Assembly: GCF_002909255.1 (NCBI RefSeq)
Contig: NZ_PIOB01000008.1
Coordinates: forward strand, 1 to 64,000
Direction of reading: 5' to 3'
Source of the DNA: Arenibacter hampyeongensis
GTDB taxonomy: Bacteria; Bacteroidota; Bacteroidia; Flavobacteriales; Flavobacteriaceae
Length of the DNA: 64,000 nt
Positions within the stretch are counted from its first letter, which is position 1, and every line of letters begins with the position of its first letter. Below, one piece after another: positions 25,220 to 34,558 of this stretch. The translations under genes and the position numbers were made by a program. The notes under the pieces are model-generated. The model worked only from the letters and a program-made list of their open reading frames with translations, was not told the DNA's origin and made no database searches.

Positions 25220-25870
25220 TTAATTCATATAGGGTTGGATGACGGAATACCACAAATCATACCCCTTACTGTTCATATGAAGTCCATCACCGAGAAATAT
25301 ATCCTGTCTTACTTTCTTGTTCTCCATCATTACATCCCATACATTGGCATATTCCAGGTCACCTTCTTTTTCACATAGTTTCTTAAAGTGCCTGTTTAAT
25401 TTTTTATATTTCCTTTTTAAATGCCATCGGGATATACTGGGTTTGGCGGCAATGATTACAATTTGGGTCATGCTATCCCTTTCCCTAACTTTATCGATAA
25501 TTTTACGGGTGTTGTCAATAATTTCCCTTGTTTTTTTTTTGGAAGCAATATCATTATCGCCCTCGTAGATAAAAACCTTTTTTGGGTTATACCGTAAAAT
25601 AAGCTCGTTGTAAAAGTGTAATAGATCTGAAGACTGGGAGCCACCGAAGCCTGAGTTGATAATTTGGCGGTCCGGGAACATCGTCTCTAGGTCTTTCCAC
25701 ATTCTTATGCTTGAACTCCCTGTAAACACTATGGTTTCCTTGGAAGAATCCCAAAGGGTGTCATACTTTTGTTGTATAGCCATCACCTCATTTTGGAATG
25801 CCGGGGCTTTCTGACCGTAACCAATGGCCGTAAAAAATAAGATTAAAAATATTCGTTTTTTCAATTTCAT
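25220..25870 (-). CDS. Secreted SGNH/GDSL hydrolase
   Basis: A 216-residue exported esterase (signal peptide about 1-20). Block I is VFTGSSSIRMW with the Ser nucleophile, block II the Gly of GFGGSQSSD, block III the Asn in YEGDNDIA, and block V is DGLHMNSKGY with the catalytic Asp and His. Relatives remove acetyl groups from carbohydrates or acyl chains from lipids. It lies 46 bases before GH20 in the same direction, so a joint role in de-acylating and cutting a glycan is plausible. Confidence 0.9.
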   Translation of the reverse strand: MKLKKRIFLILFFTAIGYGQKAPAFQNEVMAIQQKYDTLWDSSKETIVFTGSSSIRMWKDLETMFPDRQIINSGFGGSQSSDLLHFYNELILRYNPKKVFIYEGDNDIASKKKTREIIDNTRKIIDKVRERDSMTQIVIIAAKPSISRWHLKRKYKKLNRHFKKLCEKEGDLEYANVWDVMMENKKVRQDIFLGDGLHMNSKGYDLWYSVIQPYMN

Positions 25871-25872
25871 TT

Positions 25873-25976
25873 AAATAGGAGGTTAATTTATAATTTTTAT
25901 CACTTCCATCAAATAATTTTCGACAGGTAACATAATGCTCTCGCTGTTGGTTACAACAACCTTGATCGGTCTCTCC
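25873..25976 (-). pseudogene. Possible gene remnant between two hydrolase genes
   Basis: On the minus strand, in a frame shifted from the end of the upstream hydrolase, about 35 codons stay open and look coding (ERPIKVVVTNSESIMLP), ending in TAA about 18 bases before the SGNH start. There is no start codon of its own that fits. It may be the C-terminal tail of a deleted gene or a frameshifted extension of the hydrolase. Low certainty. Confidence 0.2.
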
Positions 25977-26864
25977 TTAAGGTTGCTGGGAGGTTACCAC
26001 AATTTTCTCGGCCAAGGACCATTCGTAAAAACGCGATATCCAATTGTCCGAGGGTAAGCCTTGGGTTTTCATACCAAAACCATGCCCTCCCTTGGAGTAC
26101 ATATGTATTGCTGCACTCTTTCCCGACTTTGACCAGGCCGAATATAGATCTATACTCTCATGAGCTAGGTCGTATTGGTCGTCGGAAGCGCAAATAATCA
26201 ACATTGGTGGTGCGTCCTGGGGAACGTTGTAGGTGCCTAAAACTGTCATCCAAGGATATACAGGCACTATAAAATCTGGTCTATTGGCTTTAGTGTAATT
26301 AAAAGTAACGCCCATGGTTACTGCACCACCAGCGGAAAAGCCCATAAATCCTATTCTATCAGGGTCTATTCCCAATACCTTTGCATTGCTCCTAACATAG
26401 TCCATTGCATTTAAACCATCCGAAGTAGCCAGTTCCAGGACATTTGCTACTTTTTTTGTCATTGCCGAAGAAGCATTCTGATCATCCTTGGTTTCATTCT
26501 GGAGTACCGTGTCATTTTCTGGCAATAATCTGTATTTGAGGACAAATGCCGTAATTCCCTTGGTGTTCAACCACTTTGCTACATCCACACCTTCACTGTT
26601 GATGCTCAATACCCGAAGTCCACCACCAGGTGCTATAATAACGGAGGTTCCCGTATTTAGGGAAGGTGCCGCTCTAAATATTTGCAGGGTTGGCGTAGAA
26701 ACATTGGAAATCAATTCGGTTTGCCATTGTTCGGAATAAGTAGATTTTTCACCCCCTTGCCATATTAATTCGGTTTTGTTCTCATGTGGTAGTATAACAA
26801 TTTCCTGCGAAAATATCATTTGGGATATTGGAAAGGCAAGAAGAAAAAGGATGAAATTTTTCAT
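25977..26864 (-). CDS. Secreted alpha/beta hydrolase, BD-FAE-like esterase
   Basis: A 295-residue exported hydrolase (signal peptide about 1-19). It matches the acetylxylan/feruloyl esterase type: VIIAPGGGLRVLS as the oxyanion loop, GFSAGG as the nucleophile elbow, ICASDDQYD with the acid, and GGHGFGM with the catalytic His. Such enzymes strip acetyl or feruloyl esters from plant or algal polysaccharides. The gene starts 10 bases after the stop of the beta-lactamase-like gene, so the two are cotranscribed. Confidence 0.88.
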   Translation of the reverse strand: MKNFILFLLAFPISQMIFSQEIVILPHENKTELIWQGGEKSTYSEQWQTELISNVSTPTLQIFRAAPSLNTGTSVIIAPGGGLRVLSINSEGVDVAKWLNTKGITAFVLKYRLLPENDTVLQNETKDDQNASSAMTKKVANVLELATSDGLNAMDYVRSNAKVLGIDPDRIGFMGFSAGGAVTMGVTFNYTKANRPDFIVPVYPWMTVLGTYNVPQDAPPMLIICASDDQYDLAHESIDLYSAWSKSGKSAAIHMYSKGGHGFGMKTQGLPSDNWISRFYEWSLAEKIVVTSQQP

Positions 26865-26874
26865 GGATAAGGGC

Positions 26875-28125
26875 TTAGTATTCTGTTATAAGGGATTGGT
26901 AGACCATCTGTCTCATTTTTTCGCCATAATAATTGCTGTAAGGTTGGAGTTGACTCATTAGGATTACAATGAGTTCTTCCTTTGGGTCTATAAAGAAATA
27001 GGTGCAGTAGGCACCACTCCAATAATATTGGCCTGTAGACCCCAGGGATTTACTTGCGGCTACATCGGTAGTTACGCCAAAGCCCAATCCAAAACCTTGT
27101 CCCGGGGCTTCGTATAGGTCACCAACCTGGTTCATGGTCATAATATCCACAGTTTTGGGACTTAGTAGATGTTTTCCTTTAAATTCACCCTTGTTAAGTA
27201 ACATTTGGCAGAATTTCATATAGTCGAGGGCACTGGAAAAAAGCCCATGGGTACCCCCATAAATGGTATTGCCGTCTATTGGCAATTGGGAATCGGAATT
27301 GACCAGCTTTCCTTGTTTGTCCAAATTGTGGACGGGCATCCATCGGGCCTTATCTTCTTTGGAAATATTATAGCCGGTATCGTTCATTTCCAAGGGGTCA
27401 AATATCCTTAGCTTTAAAAATTCGGAAGTGGTCATACCGGAAAAATGTTCAATGAGCAAAGACAAGACATCAGGGGACGCACTGTAATACCATTGTTCCC
27501 CAGGGTGACCTACCAATGGCAGTTTTAACATGGCATTTACCCTACTTTCTATATCCTTATGCGGTTCGGAGTAAAGTGCTTTGGCAATTTCGTTGTCCAA
27601 TTTTGTGCCACCCAGACCATGTGAAAATCCCGCCGTGTGGGTCAGAAGATGGGAAATGGTAATTTCCTTATTGGCCGGTTCGGTTTCTCCGCTTGCACCT
27701 TGATTAACATCCTTGACCACCCTTAGGTTCTTGAACTGGGGTAGATATTTGGAGACCGGATCCGTTAGGAAAAAATATCCCTCTTCATACAACATCATAA
27801 ACGCTGCGGTTACGATGGGCTTTGTCATGGACATGATATGGAACAATTGATTTTGTTGTATAGGTGTTTTAGCATTCAAACTACTGTATCCATAAGCCAC
27901 CTCGTGTACAATTTCTCCCTTCCGCATAATATATGAAACAGCCCCAGGAATTTTTCCTTCATCAATTTCATTTTCTAAAAATGCATCATATCTCTTTAAT
28001 CTTTCCTTATCAACACCCGATATTGTCACGCTCGGGAGTTCCTTGGAGGCTGATTGCCCATTGACAGGGCCAACTAGAAATAATAGCAGGATTAAAAATG
28101 TGGGTAATAGTTTTAAATTTTTCAT
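26875..28125 (-). CDS. Serine hydrolase of the class C beta-lactamase/esterase family
   Basis: A 416-residue exported protein (signal peptide about 1-23, ending near GPVNGQSA). The S-x-x-K motif is SMTK, within LFHIMSMTKPIVTAA, and the Y-x-N-like element is YSASPD. The KTG-like triad is not obvious (GSTGQYYWSG is a candidate), which fits esterases such as EstB or D-aminopeptidases better than true beta-lactamases. It is the first gene of a run of minus-strand hydrolases and diverges from the DUF5916 gene. Confidence 0.88.
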   Translation of the reverse strand: MKNLKLLPTFLILLLFLVGPVNGQSASKELPSVTISGVDKERLKRYDAFLENEIDEGKIPGAVSYIMRKGEIVHEVAYGYSSLNAKTPIQQNQLFHIMSMTKPIVTAAFMMLYEEGYFFLTDPVSKYLPQFKNLRVVKDVNQGASGETEPANKEITISHLLTHTAGFSHGLGGTKLDNEIAKALYSEPHKDIESRVNAMLKLPLVGHPGEQWYYSASPDVLSLLIEHFSGMTTSEFLKLRIFDPLEMNDTGYNISKEDKARWMPVHNLDKQGKLVNSDSQLPIDGNTIYGGTHGLFSSALDYMKFCQMLLNKGEFKGKHLLSPKTVDIMTMNQVGDLYEAPGQGFGLGFGVTTDVAASKSLGSTGQYYWSGAYCTYFFIDPKEELIVILMSQLQPYSNYYGEKMRQMVYQSLITEY

Positions 28126-28238
28126 GTTACATATTGATTGTTGATTTAAAGATAAGATTTTAAAAGTTTTCTGATAACTACTTAATTGTTATTATATTAG
28201 TGTAGTCATCCAAACCAATACCAACAAACCACAATTAG

Positions 28239-30449
28239 ATGTTCAAACCTAAATTCGTTGTTGTTCTTTTCTCATTTATTCTTTTTTGGAGCGAGGGATA
28301 TTCCCAAACCACGGATTTAGATAATGATACTTCCCACCGGCCAACCGCTATGGCAATTCCCATAGAAACTGATCCCTTGATCGACGGCAATGTGTTAAAG
28401 GATGAGGTTTGGCAAAAAATAAAACCGTTTGGTGGCTTGCTGCAAAATCAACCTAATTTTGGGCAAGCCGCCAGTGAACGTACCGAGATAAGGATTGCTT
28501 ACACCGAGCATACTTTTTATTTGGCCGTAGTTTGCTATGATTCAGATCCAGATGGCTTGGTGGTATCAGATGCCAGAAGGGATGCTTCCCTGGATAATAC
28601 GGATGCATTTCTTTTCATAGTGGACACTTATAAGGATAATCAGAACGGTTTTATTTTTGGCACCAATTCCTTGGGTGTTGAATATGATGCCCAGGTAGAC
28701 AATGAGGGCCAGGGCAACCAGAATACAAACAGACAACAAGGAGGAACTATTGGTGGGTTTAATCTAAACTGGGACGGTTCTTGGAAGGTCAGGACCTCAG
28801 TTCATTCCGAAGGATGGAGTGCAGAATTCGCCATCCCTTTGCGCACCTTAAGATTTCAGGCCGGGAAGGATTGGGGCATTAATTTTCGAAGAAATATCAG
28901 AAAGACCAATGAAATTGTATATTGGTCGCCCATGCCTATTGGATTTAATTTAAATAGGCTCTCTTTGGCAGGCACGCTCACAGGGCTGGATTTAAAAACG
29001 CCTAGAAATTTAAAGGTAATTCCCTATGTTTTGGGCCAGTTGGCAAAAGATTTTGAGTCCAATGACCCTAAGGCAAAATTTACCCCGGAAGTGGGCGGGG
29101 ATATAAAATTTAGTATTACACCCAGCCTAACATTGGACCTTACCTATAATACCGATTTTGCCCAGGTTGAGGTAGATGAGCAGCAAGTAAATTTGGATCG
29201 TTTTAATTTGTTCTTTCCGGAAAAGCGGCCATTCTTTTTGGAGAATGCGGGTTTGTTCAGTGTTGGGAGCCCTGGGGAAGTAGACCTATTCTTTAGCAGG
29301 CGAATTGGAATTGGGGACGATGGAAATATCGTACCAATAATTGGTGGAGCTAGATTATCCGGCAAATTGGACCGCACCAATATAGGGCTTTTGACCATGT
29401 TTACGGATGAGGTTGAAGATGCTGGGATAAATAAGAATAATTTTACAGTGGCCAGGGTAAACCATGAATTTAAGGGTCGGTCTGCCTTGGGCGCAGCATT
29501 TATAAATCGCTCAGGAATTGGTATCGAAGATGATTTTAACAGTACCATTGCAGTTGATGGCAAACTTGGCCTGGGACGTAAGGCTAGGATGACAGGATTC
29601 TATGCCCAAACCAATGGACCAATGGATACCATTAATGAACATTCATTTAGGGTGAAAACAGATTACGTATGGAATAGTTGGGAAGTAGGAGCAGGGTATA
29701 CCGAGGTTGGCGAAGGCTTTAATCCCGAAGTTGGATTTTTGCAGCGCTCCGCTTTCAGGAAACCTGAGGCCCGCGTCCTATATCACTATAGGCCAAAAAA
29801 TGAAAACTCGGTTATATTGGAATTAAGGCCTCATATTTCCTATAACAGTTTTTGGAATTTTGAAGGCTTTCAGGAAACTAGCTATACACATATTGACAAC
29901 CATTGGGAATTTAAAAGTGGGATGGAAATCCATACTGGCTTAAACCTTACCACAGAAGGGGTTTTGGATCCTTTCGAAATTTCGGAAGGAATTACCGTGC
30001 TGCCAGGAACCTATAGGCATTCGGAATCCCAATTGGTTTTCTTCACCAATAAGAGCAATCCGGTTTCGGTAAATGTACGTTCCGTAATTGGTGGCTCCTT
30101 TGGGGGTAAACGTTATCAACAAAGTGGAACTTTGAGCATCAGGTTGGGGGATAAATTTAATTCAGATTTTATTTATCTCTACAACAATTATCAATTGCCT
30201 GTCGGGGATTTTACCGCGAATATTTTCCGAAGCCAAATAACCTATTCCTTTAGGCCAAATCTGTACGTTCAGAGTTTGGTTCAAAACAATTCAGCCAATG
30301 AACTGTGGGCAGTTAATTTGCGATTGGGTTGGTTGCAACGTGCCAATACCGGCCTATTTGTGGTCTATAATTATAATGTTCGCGAAGGCGACCCCTTAAA
30401 TAATAGTATTATTATTAAATATAGTCGCATGTTCGATTTGATCAACTAG
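28239..30449 (+). CDS. DUF5916 domain-containing protein with CBM9-like N-terminal domain
   Basis: A 736-residue exported protein (signal peptide about 1-22). Residues 40-220 resemble the CBM9-like sugar-binding fold: PLIDGNVLKDEVW, then IRIAYTEHTFYLAVVCYDSDP and DAFLFIVDTY. The remainder is DUF5916, rich in alternating beta-strands with FPEKRPFFLENAGLF and ending in an aromatic-rich strand series with a terminal hydrophobic residue pattern, as in outer-membrane beta-barrels. It is monocistronic and divergent from the hydrolase run. Proteins of this type are frequent in Bacteroidota; the ligand is unknown. Confidence 0.88.
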   Translation: MFKPKFVVVLFSFILFWSEGYSQTTDLDNDTSHRPTAMAIPIETDPLIDGNVLKDEVWQKIKPFGGLLQNQPNFGQAASERTEIRIAYTEHTFYLAVVCYDSDPDGLVVSDARRDASLDNTDAFLFIVDTYKDNQNGFIFGTNSLGVEYDAQVDNEGQGNQNTNRQQGGTIGGFNLNWDGSWKVRTSVHSEGWSAEFAIPLRTLRFQAGKDWGINFRRNIRKTNEIVYWSPMPIGFNLNRLSLAGTLTGLDLKTPRNLKVIPYVLGQLAKDFESNDPKAKFTPEVGGDIKFSITPSLTLDLTYNTDFAQVEVDEQQVNLDRFNLFFPEKRPFFLENAGLFSVGSPGEVDLFFSRRIGIGDDGNIVPIIGGARLSGKLDRTNIGLLTMFTDEVEDAGINKNNFTVARVNHEFKGRSALGAAFINRSGIGIEDDFNSTIAVDGKLGLGRKARMTGFYAQTNGPMDTINEHSFRVKTDYVWNSWEVGAGYTEVGEGFNPEVGFLQRSAFRKPEARVLYHYRPKNENSVILELRPHISYNSFWNFEGFQETSYTHIDNHWEFKSGMEIHTGLNLTTEGVLDPFEISEGITVLPGTYRHSESQLVFFTNKSNPVSVNVRSVIGGSFGGKRYQQSGTLSIRLGDKFNSDFIYLYNNYQLPVGDFTANIFRSQITYSFRPNLYVQSLVQNNSANELWAVNLRLGWLQRANTGLFVVYNYNVREGDPLNNSIIIKYSRMFDLIN

Positions 30450-30471
30450 CACGGAGTACTATCCTCACCAC

Positions 30472-30795
30472 TTATAACATTACCTCACTAATTTGAACAA
30501 TAGGTTCTATATTGGTGTAATTTGGAAGATCACCCATAATTTTTTCCGCATTCGGACCGAAGGAATTCTGAAAAGAATCCATAGATTCAAAGTATAAATT
30601 TCCCATAGCGGCATAAGTTGCCGATGAACCAGGGTTAGCTCCTCCAAGACCTTTCTCAACGGTTGCAGCCTTAACAGAATCCCCTAATAATTCTCCAACC
30701 AGGCGTACATGTTGGTTACAATAATAGTCCATATCAAATTTTTTGCCTTCTCCGTTAGGATACAAAACACTAACTTTAATCATTCCTTTTTCCAT
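30472..30795 (-). CDS. EthD family protein
   Basis: A 107-residue protein of the ferredoxin-like (dimeric alpha-beta barrel) EthD family. It has the characteristic N-terminal strand IKVSVLYPNGEGKKFDMDYY with the active-site-like NQHVRLVGELLG, then the MGNLYFESMDSFQNSFG segment. EthD-like proteins take part in ether or small-molecule degradation, but most members have no known role. It lies convergent to the DUF5916 gene and downstream of the SMP-30 gene, with 128 bases between. Confidence 0.85.
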   Translation of the reverse strand: MEKGMIKVSVLYPNGEGKKFDMDYYCNQHVRLVGELLGDSVKAATVEKGLGGANPGSSATYAAMGNLYFESMDSFQNSFGPNAEKIMGDLPNYTNIEPIVQISEVML

Positions 30796-30923
30796 GATAA
30801 TGAGTTTTAATTATTTTTTTCTTTAGTATCTAAAGCCCCCCTTTTTGTTTAGAGTTTCTGCCTAAATGTGTCTTTATAGTCTAGGCTATAAGTTTACGGT
30901 AAACACCTTTATTAAATGAGGTT

Positions 30924-31820
30924 TTATCTAATTCCTTTTACATTCATCTCCAAGGCATACAATGCCGTCATTGCGGTAATAAATAGGGTTTTTTGGTTTT
31001 TTCCTCCAAAGGTTACATTGGCTGTCCAATTCTGATCTATGGGAATTTGTAAAATTTGTTTCCCTAGAGGATCAAACACGGTAACTCCATCCCCTGTAAG
31101 GTATACATTGCCTAGGTTGTCCATGGTCATTCCATCCGAACCCATATTGGCAAATAGGGTTTTGTTGCTTAAGCTGGCATCCGGATTTATGGTATAGGAA
31201 TAGGTTTTTTTATCTCCAATGTCAGCAACGTATAAAAGCGTGCCGTCTTTACTGCCAATAATGCCATTGGGCTTTACGTAGTCCTCGGCCACAATAACAA
31301 TATTCTTTTGATCGGGAGTAAGGTAGTAAACACGTTGTTTTTCTATTTCCTGTTCAGTTCGCGTCCAATATGGACGTTTATAAAAAGGGTCCGTAAAATA
31401 TATACCACCTTTGGGGTCTACCCATAGGTCGTTGGGGCCGTTTAATTTTTTGCCTTCAAAATCATCAATCAAGACTGTGACATTTTTTTGGGAATCTATT
31501 CGCCACAGTTGATTTTTATCATCGGCACAGGCCAAGAGATTTCCTTGGTGGTCAAAGTAGAGTCCGTTGGATCGCCCTGATGGTTCCATATATACAGCTA
31601 CCGCTTTATCTTTAGCAGACCATTTAATGATACGGTCATTGGGCTGGTCGGTAAAATATACATCTCCGTTGGGAGCTACAGCCGGACCTTCAGTAAAAGT
31701 ATAATCGGTGGCTACCAATTGTACTTTGGCATCCTTGGCAATTATTGATGTATGTAGTGATTTGCAGGATACCGAAATCAGAATAGGAAGTACTAAAAAC
31801 AATTTTATAACTTTTTTCAT
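30924..31820 (-). CDS. SMP-30/gluconolactonase-like lipoprotein
   Basis: The start at 31820 gives a lipoprotein signal (MKKVIKLFLVLPILISVSC, Cys19); the longer frame overlaps the previous gene. The 298-residue product is a six-bladed beta-propeller of the lactonase family: FTEGPAVAPNGDVYFTDQP (with the metal-binding Glu), NGPNDLWVDPKGGIYFTDP, VKPNGI and SDGMTMDNLGNVYLTG, which hold the usual Glu, Asn and Asp metal ligands. It would hydrolyse a sugar lactone in the periplasm. It follows the DUF3500 gene and is probably in one unit with it. Confidence 0.9.
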   Translation of the reverse strand: MKKVIKLFLVLPILISVSCKSLHTSIIAKDAKVQLVATDYTFTEGPAVAPNGDVYFTDQPNDRIIKWSAKDKAVAVYMEPSGRSNGLYFDHQGNLLACADDKNQLWRIDSQKNVTVLIDDFEGKKLNGPNDLWVDPKGGIYFTDPFYKRPYWTRTEQEIEKQRVYYLTPDQKNIVIVAEDYVKPNGIIGSKDGTLLYVADIGDKKTYSYTINPDASLSNKTLFANMGSDGMTMDNLGNVYLTGDGVTVFDPLGKQILQIPIDQNWTANVTFGGKNQKTLFITAMTALYALEMNVKGIR

Positions 31821-31875
31821 CCACTTATTATAAGGCGTAGAACATAAGGAGGTATAAAGGTCTAATTCTTTAAAA

Positions 31876-32916
31876 TCAATGTTTGTGGTCCTTTTCATAG
31901 TGCTTTTTTAATAAATCTTCCCCGTAATCATTGGTAAGGTCTCTAACAACGGTATGCACGTGATTGGCATCGTTCTGGGTATTGTCGTATTCGATAAGTA
32001 GGGTAGGACCCTGAAGTCGGAAGTAATGTCCCTTTCCGGGCACTAAGCTTCCGGACCAGGCAAAATTTAAATTCTCCATTCCTGCCTTGTCTATTTTGTC
32101 CTTAAATCCTGAGGCGAAATCGCTTTCATAATTTTCAATATAAAGGTCTAGTAGTTCCATCAAAGTATTCTTCTGGATTTGGGACAAATCGGAATAGGAG
32201 ATTCCCATAGGCTCTACTGGTTCCGCCTTTCTTTTGGTTAGGGATATAATATCGCCCGGGGCAACATCAGAATATAAAGCAGTATTTAACTGCTCTTGTG
32301 TCATGGAGTTTATAAGTGAAAAGCCTAGTTCGGCCTCTTTTTTTAGTACTTCTTTGCCCTTGTATTCCGTGCTACGGACAATGCCTGGGTTAGTTCCATA
32401 AAAGGTTGGGGTTGAGGAGCCAATGACACCATGGGTGGAAGTAAAATTTAAGGAAAGATGGTGGCCTTCAAATCGCCACCCCCATAGTTTGTCCATGGAT
32501 GGGGTGCCAAAAATAGAAAAGTGATAATTTAGCGGATCACGTCTTGGTCTGCCATCTGGCATTTTATCGGCATCATTATTTTCAATGATCCTTAGTACTT
32601 TTTCCAGTTCCATAATTTCTTGGGACTTGCGAAAACCTTCCTCACTCAAAGAGGCTCTCAGCAAGTCAAGCGCCGCTATTTTTTGTACTTCATTAAAATC
32701 ATGGAAGGTTGCTCCCTTTCGTGGAATGGGGACATAATTCATGTTAAAACGTTCGGAATCTTCCAAGTCAAATAGGGTTTTGGATTTTACTTCCTCTGAT
32801 AAACTATTAATAAAAGTATTGGCCTTTTGCAACAGGTTCTGAGCAGGTAGCATTCCAAAAAGGAATAGTAATAAAGAGGTGCATATTATGTTTTTTAAGG
32901 TCATTTTAGGTTTCAT
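31876..32916 (-). CDS. DUF3500 domain-containing secreted protein
   Basis: A 346-residue exported protein (signal peptide about 1-25). The DUF3500 domain covers nearly the whole mature part, with YHFSIFGTPS, WGWRFEGHHLSLNFT and the closing YDNTQNDANHVHTVVRD. The conserved His cluster (GHH, HVH) suggests metal binding, but no activity is known to me. It lies between the PD40 gene (46 bases upstream) and the SMP-30 gene, all on the same strand. Confidence 0.9.
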   Translation of the reverse strand: MKPKMTLKNIICTSLLLFLFGMLPAQNLLQKANTFINSLSEEVKSKTLFDLEDSERFNMNYVPIPRKGATFHDFNEVQKIAALDLLRASLSEEGFRKSQEIMELEKVLRIIENNDADKMPDGRPRRDPLNYHFSIFGTPSMDKLWGWRFEGHHLSLNFTSTHGVIGSSTPTFYGTNPGIVRSTEYKGKEVLKKEAELGFSLINSMTQEQLNTALYSDVAPGDIISLTKRKAEPVEPMGISYSDLSQIQKNTLMELLDLYIENYESDFASGFKDKIDKAGMENLNFAWSGSLVPGKGHYFRLQGPTLLIEYDNTQNDANHVHTVVRDLTNDYGEDLLKKHYEKDHKH

Positions 32917-32962
32917 TTGTTCGGTTTTATTTTTAATTATCTATGGTTTAAATAAGTGAATT

Positions 32963-34453
32963 TTATTTTAAACGATAACTGACGAATGCCAAACGGCTGC
33001 TATCTGGCGACCAAGAGGGCACATTAATGGTGCCCTGTCCACCAAATAATTTGGCGATAGTTATAATTTCCCTGGTCTGAAGATCCATTAATCGAAGCAT
33101 TACGTCTTTGTTGGGGGGATGCATGTCAGCTGGAACTTCTGGTTCAAAGGAAATATAAGCCAACCATTTTCCGTCCGGGGACGGATGGGCAAACCAATCA
33201 TGGTACTCATCTGAGCCAAGTTGTTCCTGTTCACTTCCGTTAGTCTTCATACGCCATATCTGCATAGTTCCGGTTCGGGCAGAATTAAAGTAGATGTATT
33301 GTCCATCCGGAGAGTAATCCGGTCCGTCGTCAAGCCCTTCTGCGGTTGTCAATCTAGTTTCTTCGCCCCCTGTAACAGGAATGGTGTAAATGTCATAATT
33401 GCCATTGCGTTCTGCGCAATAGGCCAAGGTTTGACCATCAGGGGACCATCCATGCCAATAGGAAGGGCCATTGGAGGTTATTTTTTTAGGCACCCCACCT
33501 TCTATAGGAAGTGTATAGATCAATGACTTTCCGGTTTCTGTCTGATCACTTATAACGAACGTCTTACCATCCGGTGAAACGCCGTGGTCATTGTTGATTC
33601 TTTTTGCAAAATCTGTGGGAATTAATTTGGGATTCCCCCCTTCAATAGGAATTTGGTATAGTAGCCCCATACTGTTGTATATCAAATCTTTACCATCCGG
33701 TGTCCAATTTGGTGCATCCAAGCGTTTTTCAGATTGTAGTACAACTTTTCTGTCCAAAGTGGCTATCGGGATAATTTCCAGTGTGCTTTCCAATTTTTTT
33801 AGCGAGTCTGGCTTTGCTTCCAATTTTTCCAGTACAACCTTGGAGAATTTGGCGGTTTCCACTGCATCATTGTTATGGGAACAAACGCCAAGCCCTATAT
33901 AGAAAGGAGCTTTAAACGGTACTTTTATGGCGCTCCCCGATGTTTTTAATTCACCATCCGCATTGGCAAGGGACATATAGAGATAGTCGCCTAGCTTATC
34001 AATTCTTAGTCGTTTGGGAGATTTGATGTTCGACTGCAGCTCCCTAGTAATATCCCCATTCACTTCCCTATATTGGATTGCGGTCATGCCATCGCCATGA
34101 ATGGCCACATCGGCATAGGCCGAGCCCGGTTCCAGGTTTTGGCGGATAATTAAACAAGCTTTTCTATGTGGGTCAACTCCTTTGCCCAAAAATTCAATAT
34201 CGGCAGCCAGGGCAACATCCCCGGACATTTTTTTCCAAACATAATGTAGCTGATCATTATTAAACCACATGTTGGTCCCACTGGCAGAAATGGTATAAGT
34301 ACTATCATTGGGATTGAATTCCAGTGACCCCTTATGTTTTACTGCACCAATATCACCATGGTCTTGAAATATTCCCATATCCTGATAAATTGCCCATGAC
34401 ATGAGTATGGATCCAATAATGACTAGTGATAATATAATTCTTTTATGGTTCAT
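32963..34453 (-). CDS. PD40/TolB-like beta-propeller protein with N-terminal lectin-like domain
   Basis: A 496-residue exported protein with an N-terminal hydrophobic anchor (about 5-22). Residues 50-200 form a DUF1349/LamG-like beta-sandwich ([28 protein letters not shown]). Residues 240-496 hold WD40-like PD40 repeats: [64 protein letters not shown] and [15 protein letters not shown]. Such propellers sense or bind proteins or sugars; some Bacteroidota relatives are annotated as TolB-like transporters without evidence. Divergent from mazG. Confidence 0.85.
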   Translation of the reverse strand: MNHKRIILSLVIIGSILMSWAIYQDMGIFQDHGDIGAVKHKGSLEFNPNDSTYTISASGTNMWFNNDQLHYVWKKMSGDVALAADIEFLGKGVDPHRKACLIIRQNLEPGSAYADVAIHGDGMTAIQYREVNGDITRELQSNIKSPKRLRIDKLGDYLYMSLANADGELKTSGSAIKVPFKAPFYIGLGVCSHNNDAVETAKFSKVVLEKLEAKPDSLKKLESTLEIIPIATLDRKVVLQSEKRLDAPNWTPDGKDLIYNSMGLLYQIPIEGGNPKLIPTDFAKRINNDHGVSPDGKTFVISDQTETGKSLIYTLPIEGGVPKKITSNGPSYWHGWSPDGQTLAYCAERNGNYDIYTIPVTGGEETRLTTAEGLDDGPDYSPDGQYIYFNSARTGTMQIWRMKTNGSEQEQLGSDEYHDWFAHPSPDGKWLAYISFEPEVPADMHPPNKDVMLRLMDLQTREIITIAKLFGGQGTINVPSWSPDSSRLAFVSYRLK

Positions 34454-34514
34454 TTTGGTTTGGTCCGATAAGTAAGGAACTAAAGTTAGCTAAAAAACTC
34501 GGAACACAGGATAG

Positions 34515-34542
34515 TTGAAACCATACATACTTTGTATTTTTG
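34515..34542 (+). promoter_or_regulatory. Promoter for mazG
   Basis: TTG at 34515-34517 and an exact -7 box TATTTTTG at 34535-34542 are 17 bases apart. The mazG ATG at 34559 follows 17 bases later, which rules out the in-frame start at 34532. Confidence 0.6.
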
Positions 34543-34558
34543 TTCAAAAGTCAGCCTT

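Noticed and set aside
30892..30904. GTTTAC-G-GTAAAC inverted repeat before the EthD-like gene
   Set aside because: It could be an operator, but it lies far from the start (about 100 bases) with no promoter box near it, so it is not listed as a feature.
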